Assembly: GCA_024224815.1 (NCBI GenBank)
Contig: JAAENC010000894.1
Coordinates: 1-64,000 of the forward strand
Direction of reading: 5' to 3'
Source: Chloroflexota bacterium
GTDB lineage: Bacteria; Chloroflexota; Anaerolineae; Anaerolineales; Villigracilaceae
DNA length: 64,000 bases
Both the position numbers and the translations under genes were made by a program. Shown here in pieces: positions 26,723-35,732 of this stretch; within the stretch, counting starts at the first letter, position 1, and every line of letters starts with the position of its first letter. The notes under the pieces are model-generated. The model did not search any database. It was not told where the DNA came from and worked only from the letters and a program-made list of their open reading frames with translations.

Positions 26723-28705
26723 TTATTTGAGAATTTCACGCACTCGCGCCACCACATTCTCTACGGTGAAGCCGTACTCTTCAAAAATCTTTTCGGCAGG
26801 TGCAGAAGCACCATATTTTTCTATGGATAAAACGCCGCCCTGCGACCCAACATATTTCCACCACCCCTGCGCGATACCCATCTCAACCGCAAAACGTTTA
26901 ACAATCTGCGGCGGGAAAACGGACTCGCGATAGGCTTGCTCCTCTTTCTCGAAAATCTCGAGCGAAGGAACAGATACAACGCGGGCGATCACATTTTCTT
27001 CAGCCAATTTCTCAGCCGCGGCAAGGATCAAACTCACTTCTGAGCCGGATGCCATCAAAATCACGTCGGGGTTTTCACCGAAATCTTTCAGGATATACGC
27101 CCCTTTTTCAGCATGCGTTTCCTGCGCCAAAGTTGGCAAATTCTGACGAGTCAAGATCAAGGCTGTTGTGCCATTACGATTTTCAATGGCCGATTTCCAC
27201 GCTTGAGCTGTTTCATTCGCGTCGGCAGGGCGGATAAGGGTCATATCGGGGATAGCGCGTAAAGCGGCAAAATGCTCAATTGGCTGGTGCGTAGGACCAT
27301 CTTCGCCAACGCCAATACTGTCATGGGTAAAGACCCAAATAGATGGATATTTCGACAAAGCAGCTACGCGCAATGCGCCACGCATGAAGTCTGAGAAGAC
27401 GAGGAATGTGCCACCGTAAGGAATAATGCCGCCATAAACGGCCATCCCATTGACGATGGCGCCCATTGCGTGTTCACGCACACCAAAGTGGAAATTACGT
27501 CCAGCAAGTGTTTCCGCAGAAAATGCTTCGTAGCCATCGAGCCAGGTTTTATTAGATGGGGCTAAATCGGCAGAGCCACCGATCAATTCTGGGAGGTTTT
27601 CTGCGATAGCATTTAGCACTTTTCCAGAGGCAGCGCGGGTTGCCATACCTTTGGAATCCGCTTCAAAGACGGGGAGGGAATCAGCCCAATTTTCGGGCAA
27701 TTTTCCTGCCATGCGGCGTTGTAATTCCTTGCCTTTTGTTGGGGAAATACGAATATAGGCTTCGAGACGCATTTTCCAATCAGCTTCAAGTTCGCGCCCG
27801 CGAGAGATAGCTTCGCGATAATGTTCAAGTACGTCGCTACCAATTGCAAAGCGTTCTGCGGGATCGGCACCCAAATTATCTTTAGCGGCAGCAAGTTCCT
27901 CGTCCCCGAGCGGTGAACCATGTACACCATGCGTACCCTCTTTATTTGGAGAACCGTATCCAATAATGGTGCGGCACATAATAATCGAGGGGCGCGAATC
28001 TGCTTTTGCCATCTTAATGGCAGCATCAATTACTTCTACATTATTTCCATCTTCTACACGCTGAACATGCCAACCATAAGATTTAAAGCGAGCCGCACGA
28101 TCTTCGGTAAATGCAAGATCGGTTGATCCATCAATAGAAATGTGATTGTCATCGTAGAGATAAATGAGCTTACCCAACTTAAGCGTGCCAGCCAAGGAGG
28201 CCGCTTCAGATGCGATTCCTTCCATCAAATCACCGTCGGTGACAATAGCGTAAATATAATGATCGATAAGCTTTTGCCCCATCTGATTAAAGCGGGCGGC
28301 AAGATGAGATTCAGCAATCGCGAATCCAACCCCATTTGCAAAACCCATCCCAAGAGGGCCTGTGGTTACTTCCACACCGGGTGTATGCCCGTATTCGGGA
28401 TGCCCGGGCGTGAGACTGCCCCACTGACGAAAGTTTTTCAGGTCATCAAGGGAGATATCGTAACCGGTCAGGTGCAAAAGCGAATAAAGCAATGCTGATC
28501 CATGCCCGCCCGAAAGGACAAAACGATCTCTGTTTAGCCATTTTGGGTTTTTAGGATAGTGTCGCAGATGGCGTGTCCAGATGGTGTAGGCCATTGCTGC
28601 TGCACCCATAGGAAGACCTGGATGCCCGGAGTTGGCTTGCTGAATCGCGTCTGCAGAAAGGAAACGTAAGGTGTTAATAGCACGTTCTTGAAGAGATTTA
28701 GTCAT
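26723..28705 (-). CDS. tkt: Transketolase
   Basis: This thiamine-diphosphate enzyme transfers two-carbon units in the pentose phosphate pathway. The 660-residue protein shows the cofactor-binding segment GDGxxxEG..N as [15 protein letters not shown] (about 153-167), the N-terminal [11 protein letters not shown] and the pyrimidine-domain segment [20 protein letters not shown]. The size is normal. GAGGCTCCA precedes the ATG. It is the first gene of the tkt-tal-pgi-PCD-MFS operon, so non-oxidative pentose phosphate enzymes and the hexose isomerase are made together. Confidence 0.96.
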   Translation of the reverse strand: MTKSLQERAINTLRFLSADAIQQANSGHPGLPMGAAAMAYTIWTRHLRHYPKNPKWLNRDRFVLSGGHGSALLYSLLHLTGYDISLDDLKNFRQWGSLTPGHPEYGHTPGVEVTTGPLGMGFANGVGFAIAESHLAARFNQMGQKLIDHYIYAIVTDGDLMEGIASEAASLAGTLKLGKLIYLYDDNHISIDGSTDLAFTEDRAARFKSYGWHVQRVEDGNNVEVIDAAIKMAKADSRPSIIMCRTIIGYGSPNKEGTHGVHGSPLGDEELAAAKDNLGADPAERFAIGSDVLEHYREAISRGRELEADWKMRLEAYIRISPTKGKELQRRMAGKLPENWADSLPVFEADSKGMATRAASGKVLNAIAENLPELIGGSADLAPSNKTWLDGYEAFSAETLAGRNFHFGVREHAMGAIVNGMAVYGGIIPYGGTFLVFSDFMRGALRVAALSKYPSIWVFTHDSIGVGEDGPTHQPIEHFAALRAIPDMTLIRPADANETAQAWKSAIENRNGTTALILTRQNLPTLAQETHAEKGAYILKDFGENPDVILMASGSEVSLILAAAEKLAEENVIARVVSVPSLEIFEKEEQAYRESVFPPQIVKRFAVEMGIAQGWWKYVGSQGGVLSIEKYGASAPAEKIFEEYGFTVENVVARVREILK

Positions 28706-29109
28706 TGGAGCCTCTAAGTTTTGTGTAGTGTAAATAATACGGACATTTTACCATTTTAGACATCAAAAATCGGAGCAAAAAAGAGCGTTATTCAGTTCTT
28801 TGTCTACTGATACAAGGTTGATTTTATACATCTTTGTCTTACCATCAACAATAACACGATGTTTTTTGTCAAAAGAAAAGAAGAAAAAGAGAGAGAGGTG
28901 AACTTGAAGGGTCAAACAAACTCTCCGTAGGCTCTTGCTGGGGTTGAACCCCGGCATTTTTAGAGAAACCGGGGGTACAACCCCCTCGGAGCTTTTTCAA
29001 CACCTGCTTATTTAGCCACTCCCAAGAAAAATCTAAACACTTCTTAATGCACAAAACGGGTAAAATAGAGGGGGTTTATAACAATTGTTTATCAACAAAG
29101 AGAGGAAAT
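28706..29109. other. Divergent intergenic region with a large hairpin
   Basis: About 400 bases separate the divergent tkt and coiled-coil genes. I see no credible gene here; short reading frames across it have no ribosome binding site or family resemblance. The main structure is the long palindrome at 28923-28997, described separately. The rest holds presumed promoters for both flanking genes, none close to consensus. Confidence 0.5.
28923..28997. repeat. Large palindromic hairpin element
   Basis: GGGGTTGAACCCCGG (28940-28954) pairs almost fully with CCGGGGGTACAACCCC (28969-28984) around a 14-base loop. Outer arms CTCCG (28923-28927) and CGGAG (28987-28991) extend the stem, and CTTTTT follows on the plus strand. 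It looks like a terminator but has no gene upstream on that strand, so it is more likely a repeat element or a structured leader. Confidence 0.55.
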
Positions 29110-30174
29110 ATGAGTAGCCAGAGCCCTGCCGAAGAAGTTCAAAGCGATATTCGAAGTCTACAATCATCCTTACGCGAACTACAGGGCAAGGTGCGCCTGA
29201 GTGATATTCGTGACAATATAGAAGATTTGCAAACCTCCGTTAACGGGATGGATCGACGGATCGCATCCCTGAGAGAAAAAGGCTACGCTTTCGAAAAAGA
29301 ATTGGAACACAAAGCCGAAGATTTTGCTGCGCAATGGGCAGAACTTGCCCCCAATATTAACAGTCAAATTGAAAGAGATACCCAAAGCTTAAGCCGTTCA
29401 CTGCGTCCGCTTGAAACACAGATCGTCAGTTTAGCGGGGAAAATTGGCGCTTCTACAACTCTGAAATCGCAAGTAGATCGCGTCAAATCCCAAGTTGAAG
29501 CACTGCAAGGGCGCGTTGAGGCAACCGAACGCAGCACGCGCGGCAGTTATGATCAATTCAATAGTGATGTCAGTAAAGTCAAGGCACATCTCCACAAACT
29601 GGAATGGATGATGAAGGAACTAAGCGAAGCTTCTTTTGATTTGCTCGCAACCGAATCAGGGATTATGGCCGTTAAGGCGGTTTGGGCAAAAGACGGTAAG
29701 GAACGCAAAGATGACCCCGAAGGCGTACTTTATCTAACCGATCAGCGCTTGCTCTTCGAACAGAAAGAAAAAATCGCTACGAAAAAAGTGCTCTTTATCG
29801 CAACCGAGAAAAAGCTGGTGCAGGAAAAACGCTGGGAAACACCTGTTGCACTACTCGAAGAAGTAAAAGCCCGCAACGAAGGCTTTATGAATAAGGATGA
29901 TTTTATAGATATACGGCTCGGTGACAGCGCACCTTATGATTCTCTCAGCATCCACATTTGGCAACCTGCCGATGATTGGGTCGCATTTCTCAAGCGTGCC
30001 AAGGCCAAAGAATTTGATGCCACTCGGGCAATCGAGATCAGTGCTGAAGAAGTCGAGAAGGTTAAATCCGCGCCGACACAATGCCCTTCCTGTAGCGGCA
30101 CAATTGACCAAGTCGTTCTGCGCGGTATGGATACGATCGCCTGCGAATATTGCGGGGCAGTGATACGGCTATAA
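29110..30174 (+). CDS. Coiled-coil protein with PH/GRAM-like region and C-terminal zinc ribbon
   Basis: The 354-residue protein has no named family that I recognise. Residues 1-170 are a long coiled coil with heptads (SDIRSLQSSLRELQGKVRLS and so on). A central beta-rich part (about 185-300; GVLYLTDQRLLFEQKEKIAT) resembles bacterial PH or GRAM-type domains. The C-terminus has a zinc ribbon (CPSCSGTIDQ and CEYCGAVI). AGAGGAAAT precedes the ATG at 29110; the frame opens 63 bases earlier without a ribosome site. It has no signal peptide or membrane helix. It stands alone, divergent from tkt and ended by a bidirectional terminator. Confidence 0.7.
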   Translation: MSSQSPAEEVQSDIRSLQSSLRELQGKVRLSDIRDNIEDLQTSVNGMDRRIASLREKGYAFEKELEHKAEDFAAQWAELAPNINSQIERDTQSLSRSLRPLETQIVSLAGKIGASTTLKSQVDRVKSQVEALQGRVEATERSTRGSYDQFNSDVSKVKAHLHKLEWMMKELSEASFDLLATESGIMAVKAVWAKDGKERKDDPEGVLYLTDQRLLFEQKEKIATKKVLFIATEKKLVQEKRWETPVALLEEVKARNEGFMNKDDFIDIRLGDSAPYDSLSIHIWQPADDWVAFLKRAKAKEFDATRAIEISAEEVEKVKSAPTQCPSCSGTIDQVVLRGMDTIACEYCGAVIRL

Positions 30175-30224
30175 TATCAACAGCAAAAACAACAGAATTA
30201 AGAATTTTTGATAAGCACAAACAA

Positions 30225-30258
30225 AAAATAACTAAAAAGTCTCCTTTTTAGTTATTTT
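30225..30258. terminator. Bidirectional terminator
   Basis: A perfect 15 bp stem (AAAATAACTAAAAAG and its complement) with loop TCTC is flanked by A- and T-runs. It serves both the rightward coiled-coil gene and the leftward ribF operon, whose stop codon (30252-30254) lies inside the stem. Confidence 0.9.
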
Positions 30259-31172
30259 AATATTTCTTGTGCTTTTGCAATATCTACTTTAATTTGAGAT
30301 AAAAGCTCGTTTACTGAGTCAAATTTTTTCTCGCCCCTTAATCGCGAAATAAATTCTAGCCTTAATTCTTCCCCGTAAATATCTTCTTTGAAACCAAGAA
30401 TATGCGTTTCTATATTAGCATGTACTTTGTCTGGCGTAAAAGTTGGGCGTATGCCAATATTGGTCACGGCGGGATGTTTTTCTCCTCGCACAGATGCCCA
30501 ACAAGCGTAAACGCCGTTTAACGGAACAATTTTCTCGTCAGGAACTTCTATATTTGCTGTGGGGATGTTGATCTTGCGTCCACGCCCATCGCCGCGAATA
30601 ATAGGACCAGATAAAGCATAGGGATGCCCCAAAAGCTGATGGGCATTACGCACCTTTCCGGCCACGAGCGAATCGCGCACACGACTGGAGGAGATGATGC
30701 CCATTTCATCCGAGATTGGGTGAAAGGCCTGTACAGCATATCCATCTCTTTCACCCAACTTGGAGAGATATTTTTCATCTCCCTGTCGGTTTTTCCCCAA
30801 TGCAAAATCGTATCCGATCAGCATTTTTTTTAGCTCAATCTTTGCTAGGATATTCCCCATAAATTCTTCAGCGCTAAGGTCTGTAACACCAGAATTAAAT
30901 GGGTGCGTAAGTAAAATATCTACACCCATTTCTGCTAAAATTCCTGCTTTTTCTTCAGGCAAGGTTAAATATTTCACATCTCTTCGTTTTCCCAATACTG
31001 CGGCAGGATGAGGGTAAAAACTAATAACAAGAGAGGATGCGCCGTTTTCTTTTGCCCCTTTTATAAGCGTCCGAATCATTTCCTGATGCCCACGATGGAT
31101 ACCATCAAAAACGCCAATGGTAAGCCATGTTTTTTCTAAAGAAAGGTCGTTAAGAGAATGGATGTGTAACAT
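30252..31172 (-). CDS. ribF: Bifunctional riboflavin kinase/FAD synthetase
   Basis: RibF phosphorylates riboflavin to FMN and adenylates FMN to FAD. The 306-residue protein has the N-terminal nucleotidyltransferase domain (IGVFDGIHRGHQ near residues 17-28 with the HxGH-like site, and SSSRVRDSLVAG near 160). The C-terminal riboflavin kinase domain (about 180-305) contains GDGRGRKINIPTANIE and GVYACWA. It is the last gene of the nusA-infB operon, next to truB as in many bacteria. Confidence 0.95.
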   Translation of the reverse strand: MLHIHSLNDLSLEKTWLTIGVFDGIHRGHQEMIRTLIKGAKENGASSLVISFYPHPAAVLGKRRDVKYLTLPEEKAGILAEMGVDILLTHPFNSGVTDLSAEEFMGNILAKIELKKMLIGYDFALGKNRQGDEKYLSKLGERDGYAVQAFHPISDEMGIISSSRVRDSLVAGKVRNAHQLLGHPYALSGPIIRGDGRGRKINIPTANIEVPDEKIVPLNGVYACWASVRGEKHPAVTNIGIRPTFTPDKVHANIETHILGFKEDIYGEELRLEFISRLRGEKKFDSVNELLSQIKVDIAKAQEILK

Positions 31173-31257
31173 AATGAGCTATAAATAGATATTGCGCATT
31201 TCGAAAGCCCCCTTCAATACGAAATACGCAATATATTATTAGAAAAATACGCTGACT

Positions 31258-32172
31258 CTAACCGATCAGGAAAACCTTTTTAGGTTGCCATTCAAAGGAG
31301 CCATCTTCGCCTTCAACTCTTTTCATTAGGGCGACCAATTCGTCGGCTTCGCTGATGCCGCGCACCATTTCATCTTCGGGGTCAGTAGCATCTACGGCGA
31401 CACGCTGCCCATGTCGGAGCGTTTCAACTTCGTCTGGGCTTAGGACAACTGAAGGCCAATCTGAGAGAGATTCGGCCGCGGGGATAAGGTGTTTATACCA
31501 ATCGCCGGTTTCGAAAGCTTCTTTCAGTTTTCGTAGCGGCACGGCATCTCGAAGTGAAAAACGTCCGTTTTTCGTACGACGCAAGCCAACTAAATAAGCA
31601 CCACAACCTAAAACTTCGCCAAGGTCGTTTGCCAAAGAGCGGATATAAGTACCAGAAGAGCAATGTACATCTACCACAACTTCAGGGGTTGCCCACTCTA
31701 AAACTTCAAGGTGGTGCACCTGGATCATACGTGGTTCCAGCTCAACTTCTTCGCCTTTACGCGCCATCTCATAGGCTTTACGCCCATTAACTTTGACTGC
31801 AGAATAAGCAGGTGGAGTTTGCTCTACTTCACCTTCAAACTTCTTTAATTCTGCTTCAAATTGTTCTTCTGTTACGTCAACGCTTACTTCGTCGCGCGTA
31901 AAAGCGCCTTCTGCATCATAAGTATCAGTTGCCGTACCCATGCGAATAATAGCCTGATAACGTTTATCAGAAGCAGAAATATATTCGCTCAAACGTACAG
32001 CGGGGCCAACCAAAATGACCAAAACACCAGAAGCACGAGGGTCTAAAGTCCCTGTATGCCCAGCACGCCGGATCCCAGTCCCGCGACGGACAATATTAAC
32101 AACATCATGTGAGGTCATCCCCGTTGGTTTATCAATGACCAAAACCCCTGAAATAGCATCTTTCCCTTGCAT
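31258..32172 (-). CDS. truB: tRNA pseudouridine(55) synthase
   Basis: TruB makes pseudouridine 55 in the T-loop of tRNAs. The 304-residue protein has the catalytic motif GHTGTLDPRASGVL (about 38-51, with the active-site Asp), the N-terminal LVIDKPTGMTSHD and the conserved CSSGTYIRSLANDLG near residue 170. GGAGGAAAA lies nine bases before the ATG. It is co-directional with nrnA upstream (63-base gap) and ribF downstream. Confidence 0.96.
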   Translation of the reverse strand: MQGKDAISGVLVIDKPTGMTSHDVVNIVRRGTGIRRAGHTGTLDPRASGVLVILVGPAVRLSEYISASDKRYQAIIRMGTATDTYDAEGAFTRDEVSVDVTEEQFEAELKKFEGEVEQTPPAYSAVKVNGRKAYEMARKGEEVELEPRMIQVHHLEVLEWATPEVVVDVHCSSGTYIRSLANDLGEVLGCGAYLVGLRRTKNGRFSLRDAVPLRKLKEAFETGDWYKHLIPAAESLSDWPSVVLSPDEVETLRHGQRVAVDATDPEDEMVRGISEADELVALMKRVEGEDGSFEWQPKKVFLIG

Positions 32173-32235
32173 AAGAATTTTCCTCCAGTTGGATTTGCTT
32201 ACTTAAAATTGTGGGATAAAAACCCCATATTTAAT

Positions 32236-33189
32236 TTAATCTAAGATTTTGCGTGTCGCACTCAAGACCTTAGGCTTGATCTCGCTTAAAGTACCTTCTA
32301 TCGTCGCCCCAGCAGCAGCGCGATGCCCTCCACCCCCAAACTTCGCTGCCACTTTAGCAACATCCCATTTTTTACCGCGTGCTCGCCAAGAAACTTTAAC
32401 CCCGCCCCCGCTCTGCTCAACAAAAACCAACGCAACAGGGCTATCTTCTATAGCAGCCAAGACATTGATCAAATCAGCATCATCATTTCCTCGATATTTA
32501 ATAGCCTTCCGCTCTTTCAAGCTTAGCACAGCCCAGACCATTTTGCCATCCCGCTCTAGGTTGGATAATCCAACGCCCCAATAACGAGCTGCCTTATAAG
32601 AACGACTGATCAGAGCCTGATAATAAAGGTCTGGCAGATTAACACCTACATCCATCAAGGCTGCAGCCTGACGAAACGCCTTAGAGTTCATATTCAACGT
32701 ACGAAAACCAAGTGTGTCTGTAATAAGTCCTGTTAATAATGCAGCAGCAACGGCTCTAGTAATAGACAACCCCCAAGCTGGCAAATGTTCTGTCAATATT
32801 GAAGCTGTAGCAACAGAATCCGCTTCAACTAGATTGATCTCGGCATAATTTGTATTCGTAATATGGTGATCAATATTGATATGTGGCTCGCCAAAAGACT
32901 GCAATTCTTCATGAATTCGAGAAAATTCTGCACAATCTACAGAGATAAAAGTATCAATATCACCTTCAACATCTTCTTGAACAAACATTGTCCCCTCAAG
33001 GTGCTCAAAAACATGCGGAAGTCCTGCAGGCAGAACCATTTGCACATTTTTACCAGCTTCTTCCAGAGCAAGCCCTAGACCAAGCATAGAGCCAATAGCA
33101 TCCCCATCGGGACGCACATGGCCAGTAATTAAAATTCTTTCGGCTTCCCCTAAACGCCGCTTAATAGATTCGTCTAACGCTTCACTCAT
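32236..33189 (-). CDS. nrnA: DHH/DHHA1 phosphoesterase, NrnA-type oligoribonuclease/pAp phosphatase
   Basis: NrnA-type enzymes degrade short oligoribonucleotides and dephosphorylate pAp. The 317-residue protein has the DHH domain with HVRPDGDAIGSMLGL (about 23-37) and the DHH triad in NIDHHITNT (about 109-117). The C-terminal DHHA1 domain has the GGGHRAAAG motif near residue 290. Its start overlaps the rbfA stop codon (TAATG, around 33189), so the pair is translationally coupled. This place between rbfA and truB is typical for the gene. Confidence 0.92.
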   Translation of the reverse strand: MSEALDESIKRRLGEAERILITGHVRPDGDAIGSMLGLGLALEEAGKNVQMVLPAGLPHVFEHLEGTMFVQEDVEGDIDTFISVDCAEFSRIHEELQSFGEPHINIDHHITNTNYAEINLVEADSVATASILTEHLPAWGLSITRAVAAALLTGLITDTLGFRTLNMNSKAFRQAAALMDVGVNLPDLYYQALISRSYKAARYWGVGLSNLERDGKMVWAVLSLKERKAIKYRGNDDADLINVLAAIEDSPVALVFVEQSGGGVKVSWRARGKKWDVAKVAAKFGGGGHRAAAGATIEGTLSEIKPKVLSATRKILD

Positions 33190-33575
33190 TACTCTTCAGC
33201 TTTCTCGTTGTTTTCTTCACGCTCTTCTTCTGCGGTGCGGATCTCAGCTAAAATCCCTTCGATTTGGTCGGCTTTCTCCGGGGTTGGATCCCAGTGAAAT
33301 CGAAGCTGAGGAAATGATCGGAGTGTCACACGCTTGGCCAAATTCCGGCGAATATATCCGCCGGCGTTGTTGAAACCAGCAAGTGCTTCTTTTGCACGCT
33401 CCGACCCTTCAATGGCAGAGATGTAAATATTGGCAAAAGCCAATTCCCGATCTATATTTACGTCGGTAATAAAAATCCCTTTAATGCGCGGATCACTTAA
33501 TTCAAATATGAGCATCTCAGAGAGTTCTCTCTTGATGCGGTCAGAAATACGATGTAAACGAACTTCGGATGGCAT
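33189..33575 (-). CDS. rbfA: 30S ribosome-binding factor RbfA
   Basis: RbfA helps 30S subunit maturation by binding near the 16S rRNA 5' end. The 128-residue protein has the KH-type fold typical of the family (RLHRISDRIKRELSEMLI, then SDPRIKG and a C-terminal LRFHWDPTPEKADQIE). A charged tail of about 15 residues (EEEREENNEKAEE) ends the protein. It follows infB by five bases and overlaps nrnA by one. Confidence 0.95.
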   Translation of the reverse strand: MPSEVRLHRISDRIKRELSEMLIFELSDPRIKGIFITDVNIDRELAFANIYISAIEGSERAKEALAGFNNAGGYIRRNLAKRVTLRSFPQLRFHWDPTPEKADQIEGILAEIRTAEEEREENNEKAEE

Positions 33576-33580
33576 AAAAA

Positions 33581-35368
33581 CTACTCTATTTCTTCTTTCT
33601 CAAGAATATAGCACTGAAGAATATCGCCTACTTCAATATCATGGAAGTTCTGCAAGCCAACGCCACATTCAAAGCCGTTACGAACTTCATTGACTTTGTC
33701 TTTATTGTGTTTCAAGGAAGAAACTTCACCTTCAAAGAGAATATCATCTCCACGAGTCAGGCGCATCTGTGCATTACGGCGAATGACGCCATCACGCACA
33801 CGACAACCTGCTATTTTACCAACTTTTGAAATCGGGAAAACGGCCAAAACTTCGGCTTTTCCAAGTGTCTTCTCTGCAAAAGTAGGCTCAAGCATACCCT
33901 TGAGAGCCTTTTCTACGTCTTCAACAATGCGATAGATAATATTGTAAAGACGAATAGAAACACCTTCGTTATCTGCTAAACGGCGGGCTGTCACTTCTGC
34001 CTGAACATTGAAACCGATCACAATTGCATCAGATGCTGCGGCCAAGGTAATATCATTTTCACCGATATTACCTGTTTCAGCATATAAGACATTGATACCA
34101 ATTTCGCCTTTGCCAAGTTTTTCCATCTCGCCCACAATGGGGTCAAGTGAACCTTGTACATCAGCCTTAATGATCAGACTAAGTTCTTTTGTTTCTCCGG
34201 CCTGATATGCAGCAAAAAGGTCTTCCAATGAAAGACTTTTCTTTTCCGAGGCTGCTTTTTTCGCATTTTCGAGATATTCTTTGACTTGAAATCGAGCTTG
34301 TTTATCTGCTTTTACTGTTTTAAATAATTGTCCGGCACCAGGAACATCGTTCAAACCCATTACGGAAACAGGCATAGAAGGTGGAGCTTCATCAACTCTA
34401 TTCCCGCGATAGTCGAACATAGCGCGCAAACGCCCATAAGCACCACCTGCAACAGCAATATCACCTTGTTTCAAAGTACCACTCTGAACAAGTAAAGTTG
34501 CCATAACACCACGTTGCTTATCTACTTCAGCCTCAATTACTGTCCCGACAATATCCCCATTGGGATTTGCCTTGATATCCATACTATCTGCTACCAGCAA
34601 AATAGCCTCGAGCAAATCTTCGATTCCTTCTTTTTTAAGCGCAGAAAGGGGGATAACCATTGTGTCGCCATCCCAATCATCTGGAACCAGTTCATTATCA
34701 GCTAATTGCGTCTTAACCAAATCTGGATTTGCATTACCTTTATCGACTTTATTTAATGCGACAATGATCGGGACGCGCGCAGCTTTGGCGTGCGCAATCG
34801 CCTCTTTCGTTTGGGGCATAACCCCATCATCTGCCGCCACAACCAAAATGACAATATCAGCACCTTGCGCCCCACGTGCACGCATTGCGGTAAACGCAGC
34901 ATGGCCAGGTGTGTCTAAAAAGGTGATTGTTTGCCCTTCTAATGAGGTTTGATAAGCACCAATATGTTGCGTAATTCCGCCTGCTTCACCTGCTTGCACA
35001 TCTGCATCACGAATAGCGTCAAGGAGAGTCGTTTTTCCATGATCAACATGTCCCAAAATAGTAACTACGGGAGGGCGATCTTCGAGCGCAGCTTCGTCTT
35101 CATCAGCAATCATTTGCCGCCAAAGCGGAATACTGCCTTCTTCCTCTACATCAGCCACATCTTCTTTTTCAAGAACAGCTTCGAAACCCATATCTGCGGC
35201 AACGATCGCAGCAGAATCAAAATCGATTTGCTGATTGATACTCGCCATCACGCCGTTGGTCATCAAACTTTTGATAACATCAATGGGACTAGCACCCATT
35301 TGCTCCGCGAGATCACGGACACCTATTGCGATAGGAATTTCTATGATTTTTTCGTCGTTTTTACTCAT
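33581..35368 (-). CDS. infB: Translation initiation factor IF-2 (short N-terminus)
   Basis: IF-2 is the GTPase that positions initiator tRNA on the ribosome. The protein has 595 residues and starts at ATG 35368 behind AGAGGTTTTG. It has a short IF2-N helical module (about 10-60), then the GTPase domain with [20 protein letters not shown] and [11 protein letters not shown], followed by domains II-IV. It is much shorter than the 700-1000 residue forms with long, low-complexity N-termini. It stands between rnpM and rbfA as usual. Confidence 0.97.
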   Translation of the reverse strand: MSKNDEKIIEIPIAIGVRDLAEQMGASPIDVIKSLMTNGVMASINQQIDFDSAAIVAADMGFEAVLEKEDVADVEEEGSIPLWRQMIADEDEAALEDRPPVVTILGHVDHGKTTLLDAIRDADVQAGEAGGITQHIGAYQTSLEGQTITFLDTPGHAAFTAMRARGAQGADIVILVVAADDGVMPQTKEAIAHAKAARVPIIVALNKVDKGNANPDLVKTQLADNELVPDDWDGDTMVIPLSALKKEGIEDLLEAILLVADSMDIKANPNGDIVGTVIEAEVDKQRGVMATLLVQSGTLKQGDIAVAGGAYGRLRAMFDYRGNRVDEAPPSMPVSVMGLNDVPGAGQLFKTVKADKQARFQVKEYLENAKKAASEKKSLSLEDLFAAYQAGETKELSLIIKADVQGSLDPIVGEMEKLGKGEIGINVLYAETGNIGENDITLAAASDAIVIGFNVQAEVTARRLADNEGVSIRLYNIIYRIVEDVEKALKGMLEPTFAEKTLGKAEVLAVFPISKVGKIAGCRVRDGVIRRNAQMRLTRGDDILFEGEVSSLKHNKDKVNEVRNGFECGVGLQNFHDIEVGDILQCYILEKEEIE

Positions 35369-35429
35369 CAAAACCTCTTCCCTGTATCACTACTTAGAAA
35401 ATAAATCGAATAACACAAAATATTCTGTG

Positions 35430-35726
35430 TTATTCCGATTCACTGCCCCATTCGTGATCAATAAATTCTTCTAATGCATCCCGCTCTTCTTTGTTCAATC
35501 TGGTTCTGAGCGCACTAGCCAAAGAACCTTTCAATCCTTTTTCCCAGCACGCTCGTTGATTGTGTAAATAAGCACCCCGCCCTGAAACTTTTCCCGTCAG
35601 ATCAATTTGAACGCCATCAGGGCTACGCACGATACGGGTCAAAGTCCGTTTTGGCAAAGTCTCACGGCAGCCCACACAAGTTCTCTGTGGGACATGCCGT
35701 TTGCGTTTGGTCACTTTCTTGCTCAC
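35430..35726 (-). CDS. rnpM: YlxR/RnpM family RNA-binding protein
   Basis: The 98-residue basic protein has the YlxR hallmark RTCVGCRETLPKRTLTRIVR (about 15-34) and SGRGAYLHNQRACWEKGLK (about 48-66). The family binds RNA; in Bacillus subtilis it modulates RNase P. Its place directly after nusA (six-base gap) and before infB is highly conserved across bacteria. Confidence 0.92.
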   Translation of the reverse strand: MSKKVTKRKRHVPQRTCVGCRETLPKRTLTRIVRSPDGVQIDLTGKVSGRGAYLHNQRACWEKGLKGSLASALRTRLNKEERDALEEFIDHEWGSESE

Positions 35727-35732
35727 AAGAAC

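Noticed and set aside
28763..28957. Short reading frames between tkt and the coiled-coil gene
   Set aside because: No ribosome binding site or recognisable domain, and they run through a large hairpin.
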